Assembly (NCBI RefSeq): GCF_029962835.1
Contig: NC_080578.1
Location: 51,329,001 to 51,393,000, forward strand
Source of the DNA: Magnolia sinica
Lineage: Eukaryota > Streptophyta > Magnoliopsida > Magnoliales > Magnoliaceae
Reading direction: 5' to 3'
DNA length: 64,000 bases
Below, in pieces: positions 45,907 through 58,500 of the stretch. The notes beneath the pieces were generated by a model. The model had not been told where the DNA came from and did no database searches. It saw only the letters and a program-made list of their open reading frames with translations. How positions within the stretch are numbered: the first letter of the stretch is position 1; the number at the start of each line of letters is the position of its first letter. The position numbers were made by a program, and so were the translations under genes.

Positions 45907-48240
45907 TCACTGATTTCCTGAAAGGTCTAGGATCTCGCATTTTTCCTTGTTGAATGTAACCACATGCTCATTGTCACATATTTGAGAAATGTTTAAAAGA
46001 TTATGCGTTAATCCTTTTATGCAAAAGGCATTCTCATTTTTAAGCAAATTTATTCCTTTAATAATTCCCTGTCCAATTACCTTCGTGGTGCTTCCGTCTC
46101 CATAGGTAACTATCCCATCATTAAGGTCTGAATAATTTGAAAGGAGGGATTTGTCACCTGTGACATGTCTTGAGCATTCGCTATCCAGATACCACTTAGT
46201 ATCATTGCCTGTTATATGATTTGAGCGAGTAACAAGGCAATTATTCTTTCCTTTCACTACCTATTTTGTGACAGGATTTTTAATCGTGGTAGATTTAGTT
46301 TCTTTAATCAAGTTGGACAACTGACTCATTTTTTCTTGTCTTGCAAATTCATTAGTTTTCTTGTTTAGTTCAGCCACTTGATTTAATAACTCCTTCATTC
46401 TATTAGTCATTCTAGGTGGTGATGGATGTGCATTTCTTCTATCATATTCCTAGGTGGACACTTGACATTTTGCATTGTTTCTCTGGTCGGTCTATATTTA
46501 CCAGTATGATTTTGACCAGAATTATGTTGAGTCCTCCTAGGTGACATGCATTCGAACTTATAATGACCAGAATCACCACATAAATGACAAGCAGGACTGG
46601 TTCTTGTTTTACTACCTGAAGCAGCAGATTTTTCAGTTTGTGCTGCAATTCCAATTTTTGTTTTAAAATTTTTATATCCTAAGCCACTCTTGTCTTTTCC
46701 GAGTTTTCCCATGCTTAAGAGTTTTTATAATTTCTCACCACTCTGGAAAAACTTATAGTTTATCTTAGTAAGTTTTTTGGATTCTTCTAAATTAAACAGG
46801 AGTGTGTGATTTTTATTCTGAAGGAGCATGTTTTTATCTTTTAATAGCTTAACCTGTTTGTTTAGTTTGTTAAACTCAGATTTAAGGAAGGTATTGATTC
46901 TTTCTAATCTATCATTATCTGAATGATATTGCTGTAGATCGTTAATTAGATGTGTATTAATTTTTAAAGTTTTATCCAGATCTTTTTGCAGCAATTCCTT
47001 TTTATTTTCAGACATTCCAAATCTTTTAAGGATGTTGATGTTATGAATGTAGAGTTGATTGCAAGCATCATGTAGTTTTTCTTGTTCCTATTCTTCCTTC
47101 TCAGTTTCCTCATTATTAGATGAAAATGATTTAGTGGCTTGCGGTTCTTCATCATTCTTAGTTTCAATGGGAATGATTGTAGCAGTAGAGGACCATAAGA
47201 ATTTTCAGGGATTTCTGGTCTCCATCACTCTTTGAGTTGCTGCATTCTGAGTTTGACTCTTCCATATCATCCCATGTAGCTGTCATTGCCTTTCCTTTGG
47301 TTTTTTTATTTGGGCATTCGCTAGATGGATGTTCAAACTTTTAACAGGAATAACATTGTGGTTCTTTGACCTTTTTTACTAGATTTACCTGTGAAATGTT
47401 TGTTGTTCATCTGTCTTACTTTAAATGGTCAGCCACGATTTTTCTAAAAGAATTTTCTAAACCGTTGAGCCAACAAAGCCACTTCCTCATCTTCATTTTC
47501 TCTTTCACTTTCAATGTCCTCAGTTGTTGTATTCTTTGAGTTTTTGAACACAGTAGTTTTGGATTTGGGAGTTTGTTTGAAGTGTAGTTCAAATGTTTGT
47601 AGGGAACCTACTAGTTCTTCTACTTTCATTTCATCTATGTTTCTACATTCTTCAATGGTTGTTACTTTATGATTGAACCGTTCCAGTAATGATCTTAGTA
47701 TTTTCCTACAGAATTAAGGAATCGGGACTTTCTCACCTAATCCACCCATAGAGTTGCAAATGATGTTCAGTTTTGTGAAAAACTCCATGAAGGTCTCATG
47801 CTCTTCCATTCTGAGACTTTCAAACTATGATGTTAGGAGTTATAGTTTAGATCTCTTCATAGTGCTTATTCCTTCATAGGTTATTTCTAATAAATCCCAC
47901 ACTTCTTTGACTGTCCCACACATACTGATTTGATTGAAAATGTAATGGGACACAATACAGTAGATAGCATTCATAGCTTTAGCTTCAGATCTTTCTTTTT
48001 CTTTATCGAATGTTGTCCATATTTCTTTGGATTTTGGTTTGGTGATAGTTGTGCCATTTTTAAGTACTACTTGATTGGTTGGTGGCACCTATCCTCTTTC
48101 AACAATGTCCCAAACATCATGATCCAAAGATCTCAGAAAGTAGTGCATTCTAGCCTTCTAGTATACATAATTTGATCCATTAAACACTAGAGGTCTAGTG
48201 ACCGATGAGCCCTCGCCTTTGGCCATATTACCAACTTTAG
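45907..48240 (-). pseudogene. SIRE-type Copia gag-protease remnant
   Basis: Minus-strand parts in order: N-terminal Gag (about 48,240-47,840: a WTTFDKERSEAKAMNAIYC-like block, VKEVWDLLEITYEG), central Gag (about 47,630-46,720, helical and coiled-coil-rich: ELLQKDLDKTLKINTHLIND), and a CCHC zinc knuckle (CHLCGDSGHYKFEC, about 46,570-46,610). Last is the protease/GAG-pre-integrase block (WYLDSECSRHVTGD at about 46,190, GLTHNLLNISQICD at about 45,990). The coiled-coil-rich Gag fits the SIRE/Maximus lineage. It is broken by several breaks. Confidence 0.88.
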
Positions 48241-48282
48241 TCAAGATCACTCTCTAGGTGGTGAAGCCCTTAAGAGAGATCT

Positions 48283-48294
48283 GTTCTGATACCA
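48283..48294 (-). other. Primer-binding site, SIRE-type element
   Basis: The minus strand reads TGGTATCAGAAC two bases after the 5' LTR, matching the initiator Met-tRNA complement. Confidence 0.88.
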
Positions 48295-48296
48295 AA

Positions 48297-50641
48297 TGAA
48301 ATTGCAGTAATGACCACTTCAGTTGAAGTGAGAATATGCCAATATGTCCTAGAGGGGGATGAATAGGACTTTTTAAAATTTAATAGTTATTTAAAATCCT
48401 ATCACTCTAATCCTGAGTAACTATGCATGCTCCAGGATTTCTTCAGACTAACTCTAATGACTTCCAAGCCAAATAGAGGATCCAATCACAAAACAAATTG
48501 AAAGATAAACAAGATGCAAATACAATTTATGATGGATGTGACTATGTGTGAGATGTGATTAAGTATGAGAGTATTTAAGGAAATCATGTAAGCAATGAAA
48601 GATAATAGCAATCTCAAACACGGTCATTTTTATAGTGGTTCAACTACTTGTCTACTCCACTTTCGGTGGACACACTCAACCCTTGAGTGTACCGGATCTC
48701 ACTAAAGGAGGATTCACAATAGGTTCACCTCAAACCGTAGGTTTTAAATCAGGTTCACCTCTAACCAGTACAACCTACACTTAGGCTGACACATCATGTC
48801 CACACAACATAGTTTATGCTCCCATGAGCAAGGGTTAACACATAACACCGTACTTTTAGGCCTCACTAGCTAAGGATCCACACACGGAACCTAAAGGAGG
48901 TTTCACAACAGGTTCACCTCTAACTGGAGGTTTTAAACAGGTTCACCTCTAACCAGTTTATGCTCTCCACAGAGCAAGGGTCAACACAAAGCACCCCCAC
49001 GTACACTCCCACCAGAAGCCTCCTACTAGGACTTGTAAGGGGTGAGAAACACCTTTAACCCAATCCTAAGAAGGAATGATCTCAAGGGTCCTTTAGACTC
49101 TAGTGACTTACAAATAAGTAGATGAGCCCTATTTAGCGCATTGATGAAGATCTCCTCCTTTGTTGATGAAGAATCTTCTGCTTCCTTAAACCGCAACTCA
49201 GAAGATGTACCAATACATAGCGACAGGTTGGGTCAAGGTTATAATGGAATCATACTCTATTAAATGTTTTCCTATAAGGGAGATAGAGCAATTCCAATCA
49301 TCTATGCATTCAAGGCATCTCATCTTAATGATTTGCTGTTAAGGTGGTAGCTGAAAGATCCTTGAATGCGAAAGTTCATTCCCCAATCCACTCTATTGAA
49401 TGTCAATGATGAGGGTGGATTGGAGGATGAACTCCCATGAGAGAAAAGGCTTAGGGTATATGATGTAAGGTTAAACACTCAAAATTACTCTCTATTTTTC
49501 TCTCTCAAACAACTAAGGGCAAACTCTCATTAAATAGGCAAAAGGTTCCAACAGATATAAAATTGTCACATTTTTTACACAGTTCAATATCATCAAGCAA
49601 GGTCGATATCATTGAGCGTATACTCTCGATAGCATCGACTGACTACTCGGTGACACGAACTCAAATGTCAAACGCTTTTAAAACCTTTTGCTAGCTGGTC
49701 AAGGAAATCGAACATGCGTCGATGTCATCGGATTTTGAACTCCGATTTCATTGACACGAGGTTCGATTCCTCGACATTTGAAAATGTGAGAGACTTGTCT
49801 CTGAAGATTTTTTCAAGAAACAGATATGATCGAGCATCACTTGATATCATCAGAATTTGAATATCGATGATATCGAGGGCAGTGTCAATTCATCAATAAT
49901 TTCAAGGAATTTTCCTATAAGCTTGCTGGATAGTTTCTGTCCACTTACGATGACAACGACCATGCCTCGATATCATCAATATTTGAATATCAATTTTATC
50001 GAGTGACCCTCGATCCGAGAAACATATCCTAAAAAACTTAATGGATGTAAATGTATCCCAATCCGATATCATCGAAGGGCTTCCGATATCATCGAGATTT
50101 GAATTCTGAGGATGTCGAGAAGCTCTTCGATATATCAAAGATTACATAATTTACCTTGGTAGAACTTTGGACACAACAGACTTGATGTCAATTTTATCAA
50201 GTCTACTCGATGGACTCGAGATTCAAATTTCGATGATATCGAACCCTCCATTGATACATCGATAATTCCGTCCAGATATTTTTGTGGTTGTTGGACATCT
50301 TATGTCCTCATTTCGATAATATCGAGTGAGCTTCGAGGACATTAACTACAAAGTTCGATTTCATCGAACCACTTGTCGATAAATTGACAAATGCAGAAAA
50401 CTTAGAGATTTTTCTGAGTTTGAAAAGAGTTTTTTAACCATAATCCCTTAGGGCGTTGTAACCAATTTCAAGGGTTTTAATTACCTGGTGTTTTAGGACA
50501 TGGGATGTGAGGCTCAAGATTTACCTATGACGAGTTCAGGCACACATCCGGTTGAGGCAGTTGCTTGATCAATCTTCTTATGGGGCTCTTCCATCTAGTT
50601 GACTCAATGCTCATGCTAATTGATAAACCAGAGTACTTTCA
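48297..50641 (-). repeat. SIRE-type Copia 5' LTR (family 1)
   Basis: 2,345 bp, the partner of 40,735-43,054 with the same ends. The CGATATCATCGA motif cluster lies at about 49,580-50,400 and the TATA-like CCTATTTAATGAG (minus) at about 49,530. Confidence 0.92.
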
Positions 50642-50646
50642 GAGAG

Positions 50647-51660
50647 GTTGGGCAGGAAACATCCCCTTCTCCCTAACCGTAACATATGAATCTATATTTT
50701 GCATAAACTTTGTAAGCTCTAGTAATTTTTAAATAAGCTCTTGAGTTTGTGTGAAATTATTAACATGTTCTTCTTGAGGTTTCCCTTGACTCAAGAGTTG
50801 GTTAGGGATTCCTTGAGGAGTGGCAGTTTGTCCATTCCTTCAATTGAAATTTGGATGATTCCTCCAACTCGAATTATATGTATCAGAGGTGGGTCCTCTG
50901 AAAGGCCTTTGGTAGTTATTTACAGCATTTAACTGCTCATTTAATATCTCTTGAAAAGCAAGAATTGTTTGGAAATTTTCAGTCGTATGTATGTTGCAAG
51001 CACAAATACCATAGACAACTTCCTCAGCCTTGCCCTTCTTAAGTTCCATAGCCTCAAATTTTCTTGTGAGACTGGCCACTTTAGCCTTTAGATCATCTTC
51101 CTCTTTTAAAACATATATTTCACCCTCTCCTTTGATTGAGAAGGCTTAGAAGTGGTGCTAGGTCTTGGGGAGATGTCCCATGATTGTGTGTTTTCTGCGA
51201 GTTTGTCAAAGTAATCCCACACATCATCAACATCTTTGTTCATGAATTATCCATTGCACATCATCTCGAACATTTGGTGCGTGGAAGATGTTAGTCCTTC
51301 GTAGAAGAAACTTGTTATGCGCCACATTTCAAAACCATGTTGTGGGCATGAACTGACAAGATCTTTGAACCTCTCCCAACATTGGAAGAATGTTTCATCT
51401 TCCTTTTAGGCGAAGTTTATGATCGACTTTCTGAGGTTATTTGTTTTATGGTATGGGAAAATTTTCTTAATAAACTCCCTTGTGATGTTGTTCCATCTAC
51501 CAATCGATCAAGGACATAGTGAGTGCAACCACGTCTTAGCCTTTTCGTCTAATGAGAAAGGAAAGAGTTTCAGCCTGATCGTGTCCTCAGACACATTAGG
51601 AAAGTGTAAAGTGGCATTATCTCATCAAACTCTTTCATGTGTAGATATGGATTTTTAGAT
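50647..51660 (-). pseudogene. Athila gag remnant (base element)
   Basis: Minus-strand blocks from right to left: CPQHGFE-like segment, QMFEMMCNG-like segment, ENTQSWDISP-like segment, ASLTRKFEAMELKKGKAEE (about 51,020-51,079), YQRPFRGPTSDTYNSSWRNH and FMQNIDSYVTVREKGMFPAQ next to the SIRE insertion. All are typical of Athila Gag. The counterpart downstream is the protease region at 39,797-40,734. It is broken, with about six breaks, and its 5' part is replaced at about 51,660 by Copia sequence. Confidence 0.85.
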
Positions 51661-51664
51661 TAAC

Positions 51665-52765
51665 TTCTAATTCTGATTATAGATAACTCTTTTTCAGTCT
51701 GGATGCATTTTGTAAGTTTTCTGACTTTATCAATAGTATTTGATTTTTTTTCTTAGAAAGGCTACCCAAGATTATTTAGTGTAGTCATCAACTACCACCA
51801 AAAAATATTTTTTTCTGCCTCTCCTCTCTGTTCTAGTTGGTCTGACTAAATCCATATGGAGAAGTTCAAGAGCTCTTGTTGTGGCTAAGGAGTTCACTTT
51901 TTTGTGACTACTTCTAATTTCTTTACCTATTTGACAAGTGCCACATATTTTTTCTATCTATTTCAGTTTGGGTAGGTCACGTAAGTAATCTCTTTCGATC
52001 AATTTATATAAATCTCTATAATTTACATGTCCAAGACATTAATGCCATATTTCATTTTCATCTGTTTGAACCATATAACATGAATGGTTTGCTGAGCAAG
52101 AGTTATCAATAATATAACAATTTTCAGAAGTTATGCAACCATTTAATATTACATTTCCTTTCTCATTAATTATCTCACATCCGTGATCTGAGAATTTTAC
52201 GCTATGTTTATTATCACAAATCTAAGATATGCTCAAAAGATTATCTTTTAACCATTTAACATATAAAATATTTTCAAAGAGATGTAAGCTAGGAAGCTGT
52301 ACATTGCCTTGGCCGATAATTTTGCAGTTGTTTCCATCTCCGAATGTAAGTGAGACTTCATTTACTTGGTTGATGTTTGAGAATATAGCCTTATATTGAA
52401 CATCCACTATCCAGGTACCATCTTGAATGGCTACTTGCTTTGAAAGCTGTGTGGATTAGACACTTAACTTTAGGAACCCATTTCATTACGGTACTAGGTT
52501 TAGGAGGATCTCTTGCTTTATGCTGTGTTTGAGAGTTAAGATTTCTCCTTTTTCTATATACTCTAGTCTTACCAGAGTTGGATTTCAACTGCTCTTTTAT
52601 CAAGTCTACAATTTTTTCAGCTAAAGGAGGATTTCTGTTATTATTCCTTTGATGTTTATAGTAGTTGGAAATATTATTTATTTTAGAGACTTGAAAAGGT
52701 TTTAAGCTTTTAAAGTGATTTCTTTTATAGTTTGAATCTTTTAGAGGCTCTTCTTATCGTAGTAT
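51665..52765 (-). pseudogene. Copia protease-to-integrase fragment
   Basis: Minus-strand parts: WYLDSGCS (about 52,395-52,420), FGDGNNCKIIGQGNVQLPS and LKDNLLSIS (about 52,222-52,350) of the protease/GAG-pre-integrase region. Then comes the integrase zinc-binding and core start (about 51,740-52,050: CGTCQIGKE, ALELLHMDLV..PTRT, RRGRKKYFLVVVDDYT). It is SIRE-like Copia and broken. It ends against Athila gag on the left and against an oppositely oriented RNase H piece on the right. Confidence 0.82.
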
Positions 52766-52769
52766 GATC

Positions 52770-53400
52770 AGTAGCCTTCTGTACTTAACTGTTAGTAGAG
52801 TTGGTATTGCATTTAGTATTGGAATGTGTTAGATATCAATCTGATCCTAAAGAATCGCACTTAACTATTATTAAACGGATAATTAGATATGTTGTAAGTT
52901 CTACGAACTCAGGCCTATGGTATCCACATGATACATCTATACAAATTGTAGGCTATATAGATGCAGAGTAGGTAGGAAATGCTAATGATAAAAAATCTCC
53001 AGCAATGGTTATTTATATATTGGAAAATGCTTAGTATCATGGCTTAATAAGAAACAAAACTCCATATCTCTCTCTACTACAGAAGCTGAATTTATTGCGA
53101 TAGGAAATGCTTGCACTCAGCTAATGTGGATGAAGAAAATACTAGCTGACTATGGGATTACGCAAGATATGATGACATTATATTGTGATAATTCTAGTCC
53201 AATAAATATCACTAGAAATCCAATTCAACATTCTCATACAAAGCATAGTACATACGATACCATTATATTCAAGAATTAGTTGAAGATAAAACTATCATGC
53301 TAGAATATATTCAAACTGAGAAGCAGCTTGCATATATATTGACTAAGCTGCTTGACAAAGTTAAGTTTCAAGTCTAAAGCATGATATTGGATTATGTATT
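52770..53400 (+). pseudogene. Copia RNase H fragment
   Basis: Plus-strand Copia RNase H with IQIVGYIDAE (about 52,938-52,968), a KKSPAM block, SISLSTTEAEFIAIGNACTQ-like block (about 53,065-53,120) and a HTKH..YIQELVEDK block (about 53,235-53,295). It is the 3' end of pol in a Copia element of plus orientation, so it is not in register with the minus-strand integrase piece beside it. It is broken. Confidence 0.82.
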
Positions 53401-54256
53401 GTTAAATAATTATTTTATTAATTTTCTTTGCATTTATATTTATGTTTATTTTGATGGTGAAATGCATGAAATCAAAATAAAATATTAATAAAAATTTAAA
53501 ATTTAAAAAATCAAAATTTTTAGGGATTTTTGACCAGCCGAGCACATGCTAAGGCTAGCTAAAGAATTCGGCTAGTCGAGCACAGGCTCTAGCTAGCCAA
53601 AAATTCCGCGGATTTGCCCAAAAAGGGAAAAACCCCAAATCTATTTCATTCATCTTCTTCCTCGACTAGCCAGTGCCCCATTCGACCAACCCATCATCCA
53701 AACTCTCTTGTAAGTGATTTTTTTTTTCAAATTCCTTCTAGTTTTAGGTTTTTTATTGCTAAATTTGCATATTTGAGTGGATTTTTGTTCATTTGAAACC
53801 CTTCTTCATGTGGGTTTTGTTTCAAATCTGATATACTCTTTTGCTTCTATTTTTCTTTGATATTTTTCTTATGCATTCTCAAATGAAACGTAAAGCCAAG
53901 TAATCGGTTCGCAAGGCTCGAGCCAGTTCATCTTCTAGATCAACTGCTCGTGGTGTACAGACCATACGATCACAGGAGAATGATTTGGAATGAAAGCTTC
54001 CTTGTTTGTCAATATACATGAGTGTTGAGTCTATCAGTCAAATGAGCCCTAAGATGAAGATATCAAGACCAAGACTCTTCGAAGATGAAGGCACATGATC
54101 ATGCACAACAGGTAAACTATAGCCTCATTAATCCATAACAAACCTTGACAAGTATATGCCCCCATAAAAACCCAACTTACCATAGAAACTATTTCAAAAA
54201 CATCTTTTGCCAAGTTTGAGTAAATTGCGGCTTGAATACTATTGGAAGAAAGAAAT
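53401..54256 (+). mobile_element. SIRE family 2 3' region with start of extra ORF
   Basis: After RNase H comes AT-rich sequence, then a cluster of the GGCTAGTCGAGCAC / AGCTAGCCAAAAATTC motif (about 53,530-53,690). That is the same word that fills U3 of the LTRs at 1-771 and 1,717-3,502, so this belongs to SIRE family 2. At about 53,884-53,995 a basic, Ser-rich stretch (RKARASSSSRSTARG) resembles the N-tail of the extra ORFs seen elsewhere. The rest (53,996-54,256) holds nothing I recognise. The piece is broken. Confidence 0.5.
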
Positions 54257-54669
54257 TGTCACACCCAAAACTCGAAAACCGGGCTCACAGAATTTCCGAT
54301 TACCGAATCCGGCACCAACAGCCTTCGTAGTACCCCATTCTCGGCTCCTGGCACCCATATGCCAAGTTTTGATCCTAGGATCATACGAGGAGGATTTTTA
54401 TCCTGAATTTTTTGTAAAGGAGCATAACCACAAGCATAACCAAGTCACAAAACAACACCACCCCATATCTACCATAATAAAATATCAAGTATAATGCATA
54501 AAAGGAAATATAAAGATAGTCAAAAGCTCTAAGATGATCTGTCACACGCTCCTGCCTCAACGCTGCTGCGATCCAACGTCACCTGCATGCAACGGTCATG
54601 CATAAGCTTACGAAAAGCTTAGAGGGTGTGTGCTTGTGTGTACAATGCATGTACCAAGCATACAATATC
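54257..54669 (-). repeat. Giant-LTR family fragment (U5 end)
   Basis: Starts TGTCACACCCAAAACTCG and continues with CCGAATCCGGCACCAACAGC and CATGCATAAGCTTACG blocks, matching the first 400 bp of the solo LTR at 34,744 and the giant LTR at 10,290. It is interrupted at 54,670 by a Tekay LTR. Confidence 0.75.
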
Positions 54670-55574
54670 TGTAATGTCTCGAAAAAATCTATATAAAGAC
54701 CCATGTACTATCTCAGGCAGAAATCACTAAGGACCAAATTCTTTAGAATTTAGGCGAAGTTTAATTAAGTATTAAACTAATTTAAATCATAGAATTAGCT
54801 CAAACCACTTTCTATATGAACTGTAAGACCCAAAACCATTAGAATAGCTAACTTAACATTACCTAGAAACCTAGGACCAATCTCAAAACCCAGCTGCTCT
54901 CGGGAGCACATTGAAACTCCGCATTGGACCGGGACTACTCGTCGAAAGTTCGATTACCATGAAATTATAAGGTTATGACTGTCATATTGGGATTGACAAG
55001 CATCGTGGGAATCGAATCCAAATATTATCTAGAAACGCGCAACTTGAGCCTAGAACGAAGTGTGTGAGAAACGCGAATATCTTTAAAAAATGAACTCAAA
55101 CTTAAGTGAATTGGGCCATTCGCTTACAGGGCAAATTTAAGGTTTCAGGCAGTCAGATTCTGACCCAACTACACCCTTAGATCAGGGAAGTTTCCCTGCA
55201 CCCATTGGTATACTTGTGGCCCTGATCGAGTGACATGACCGTTGAACTGAAACTGGTCCTCCACGATCGATCCACTAATCCAATCGGACTGAAACCTTAA
55301 CCTGGCATAGATCCATTGTCAGGGAAATTCTTCAGACCGTAAGCAAGCAATGGACATCCATATGAGCTATGTTAGCCTGAAACAAATACCTTTTGGCTAT
55401 AACCTAAGTATACCATGGCCCTAGGTCCATTGACAACACTTATGGGCCTATATAAAGCCCTAAACTCACCCATCTCTCATTTCATACGAATTTTCTCTAA
55501 ACCCAGGAGAGAAGAGAGAAAAGAGGAGGAAAGAGTGGAGATCGAAGGGAAACCTTGGGGGTTTGCTGCAGTAC
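54670..55574 (+). repeat. Tekay LTR, plus orientation, first 0.9 kb
   Basis: Begins TGTAATGTCTCGAAAAAATC, the reverse complement of the LTR end at 58,749. It runs through a TATA block (GGGCCTATATAAAGCCC, about 55,444-55,460) into a GA-rich stretch and stops where the minus-strand Tekay element 2 begins. The remainder probably lies beyond the window on the other side of that element. Confidence 0.8.
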
Positions 55575-58500
55575 TGTAACACCCTGAAAATCGAGGGTCG
55601 AGCAGACGCTCAACTCCCAAGTTCCAACACATCACTTATGCAACATAGATAATGATGATTAAATATTGTCCATATTAGTACATTAAACATGAATTGGATT
55701 ATACTAAAATAGCATATCATACTCTAGAGACAATTAGATTACACAAGCGGAAGGCTATGATAAGTATATAGAGCATATAAATGGTAGTAAGTCCTCAGAG
55801 TATGAACTTGATACCAGGTTAAATAATTATATATATAGATTCAAAATATACATAATGATAAAGTGTAACGGCATCTAATCCATATCCCTGTAGCCCTGGT
55901 GACGCAACTCTAGGTCTACATAGACCCACCAGAGAGTTGCAGGTAGAGAACTTCTCCTAGTCGACGTAGAAGTTAGGATTCGCCTCGTAAGCCTCGACAT
56001 CACCTGAAACTACAACAGAGTCTGGTTGGTATTTTAAAATACCATCCCAGAGTGGGAGTGAGTGATTAACTCAGTGGATCTATAAGGTAAGGGTTAACAT
56101 GTTATCAATTCAGTTAAGCAGTAATAATAAAGCAATACAACAAACATTCCTAGGTACTTTGGTTAATGCAATGATGATATGTATTAATGATGTATGCTCT
56201 TGCCTGCACTCCCTCTGTGACATCATCCCATGGTCGTGCATGCAACACTCCCGCCGTGCTCAACTTTAACGCCAAAGACACATGCAATGTGGTACATGTG
56301 CGTGATTAGCCAAGTTCTTAATTAGACCTATTCATATAGTAAGTTTGGGAAGCTAAGGTACGTCCCTCTATATCATTGACCCAAACAATGATCCATTTAG
56401 GGTCGTCAATCCTAGTTAATCATATACGATAGGCAAGTTCGCGAGTTTATGACATAGGTCGTTACGGGAGGCTCGTCACCTCGGTGTAGACTTAAATCAC
56501 AGTTGAGGTCACTACGAGGGGCTCATCACTCGATCGTATGCCTATTTATATTCGAGGTTACTACGAGAAAGGCTCGTCACCTTACCGTAGGCCAGCAGCT
56601 CAAATACAGTGTCTCATACCACCATACTCGGCTCACGAGTTTAGGTTGCTCAATGAACACTATGGGGAGGCTCGTCACCCCAGCGTAGGCCCACAGCTCG
56701 ACCACGGTGTCCCATACCACCATGCCCGACTCATGAGTCTTAGCGGATCGTGGTACTAAGGTTAAACGGGCTTTACACTGCTAAGTGGTACCTTAGATTC
56801 AAACAGTAGCATCCATACATGGTGAACATACATTAACTCAATCAAGTTACTTGACAAGCTCGACTGGTATGAGCGTATATTGAATTAATCGACATGGAGT
56901 GCATGCGCACTCCTCGTGGCCTTACCACTATCAATAATCACCGTACGACTCGGATTCATCGAACGTATCCGTCGTGGATAAAACAGTTCGACCACTGTTC
57001 ATAAACCATTACTGATTGCTTGGATTACATCGTAGCCCTAATCACAATCCAAAGCAATAGCATTCACATGTGATAGTCAAAGACAGCATGTGACAGCCAA
57101 TCCGAATATAAATCTCATTTGAGCATTTTAACAAACACATAGTGTACATGTTATCATACATAAGCATTTCAACCATAAAGCACGTAGTAGCGATATAGGT
57201 TACATGAAGGAAACTGTAACTATAGATAAGGTAATTGAGAACCCTATCTCAACAGCCTCGTTAACTACATTTCAGCAAGCATTTTCTCATTCAAGCATTT
57301 TATCAAACACTTAGACTGCACATATCACATACATGTAATAAATTGGTTATACGTATATTATAGCAAATCCTTTCATAATGGAGTTGCCACATATAAAAAC
57401 AATCATATATTTATAATTAATAGTCATGGCAAGTACAAATCATAATTCCATATTCATACAAACATTTCAACAGACACATGGAATGCATTTATTTCAATAT
57501 AGTTCATATATATATGCAATACGCGAAAAACGTCGCATCTAAGCATATGTGATAGTAATCAAGTCAGCCATAAATCATTAACTGACATTGAAAGCCTTGA
57601 AAACCATAACCTAAACATTTATGGTCTGCACCTTTCATCGGTAAACTTGTATCGAACACTATGCCTTCATCTACGGCACAACGACTACCTGAATCATGAA
57701 ATAGGTTAGCTATTTCGATGATTCATCTACTTGAATACTTAAAACAGATTAGGGTTAGGATTTTTTACCCAAAAACAAAATCGGAATCGCTAGTATAGCG
57801 ACATAGATGAGGTGATTCAACACATGGAGTGGAGGGATCGAATCCTAGCAACTATCTCTCGCACTCTCTTACTTCTCCTCACTTTTTACTTCTCTTTTCT
57901 CTCTTCTCTCTCTTATGGTTTTGGAAAATCGTATGGAATGAGAGAGGGGTGGGTTAAGGGTCTTATATAGGCCCAGAATTGATGTCAATGGTCCTAAGGC
58001 CATGGCATACTTATGTTATAACCAAAGGGCATCTGTTTCGGGCTAACGGAGCTCATCTGGAGGTCCATTTTTTGCATATGGTCTAGTGAAAGTTCCCTGA
58101 CAATGGATCTATGTCAGGTTAAGTTTTTAGTCCGATCAGATTTGTGGATCGACTGTGGAGGGCCAGTTTCAATTCAATGGTCAACAACACTCGATGAGGG
58201 TCACAAGTGCACTAACATGTGTAGGGAAATTTTCCTGATCCAAGGGTGTAGTTGGGTCAAAATCTTACAGTCTAAAACCTTAAATTTAGCTTACAAGTGA
58301 ATGGCCCAGATTACTTAAGTTTGAATTTATTTTCTAAAGATACTCGCGTTTCTCACACACTTCGCTTTAGGCTCAAGTTGTATGTTTCTGGATACTATTT
58401 GAACTTGATTTTCAAGATAGTTGTCAAGCCCAGTAAGGTGATCATAACCGTATAGTTTTACATTAATTAGACTTTCGACACGTGGTCTAGGTCCGATACG

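Larger units (their letters stand above)
40735..50641 (-). mobile_element. SIRE-type Copia element, non-autonomous and broken
   Basis: A 9.9-kb element with LTRs of 2.32 and 2.35 kb, both TGAAATTG...TACTTTCA on plus. It has a perfect 5-bp target duplication GAGAG (40,730-40,734 and 50,642-50,646), a Met-tRNA primer-binding site and a polypurine tract. Recognised parts on the minus strand are gag, zinc knuckle, protease/GAG-pre-integrase block and, near the 3' LTR, an extra ORF. I do not see integrase, RT or RNase H, so it is a non-autonomous derivative. It has about ten further breaks. By eye the LTRs differ by some 6-9% over their first 350 bp, so it is clearly older than the Tekay element at 19,672-32,965. 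It separates the gag and protease regions of the Athila base element. Confidence 0.9.
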
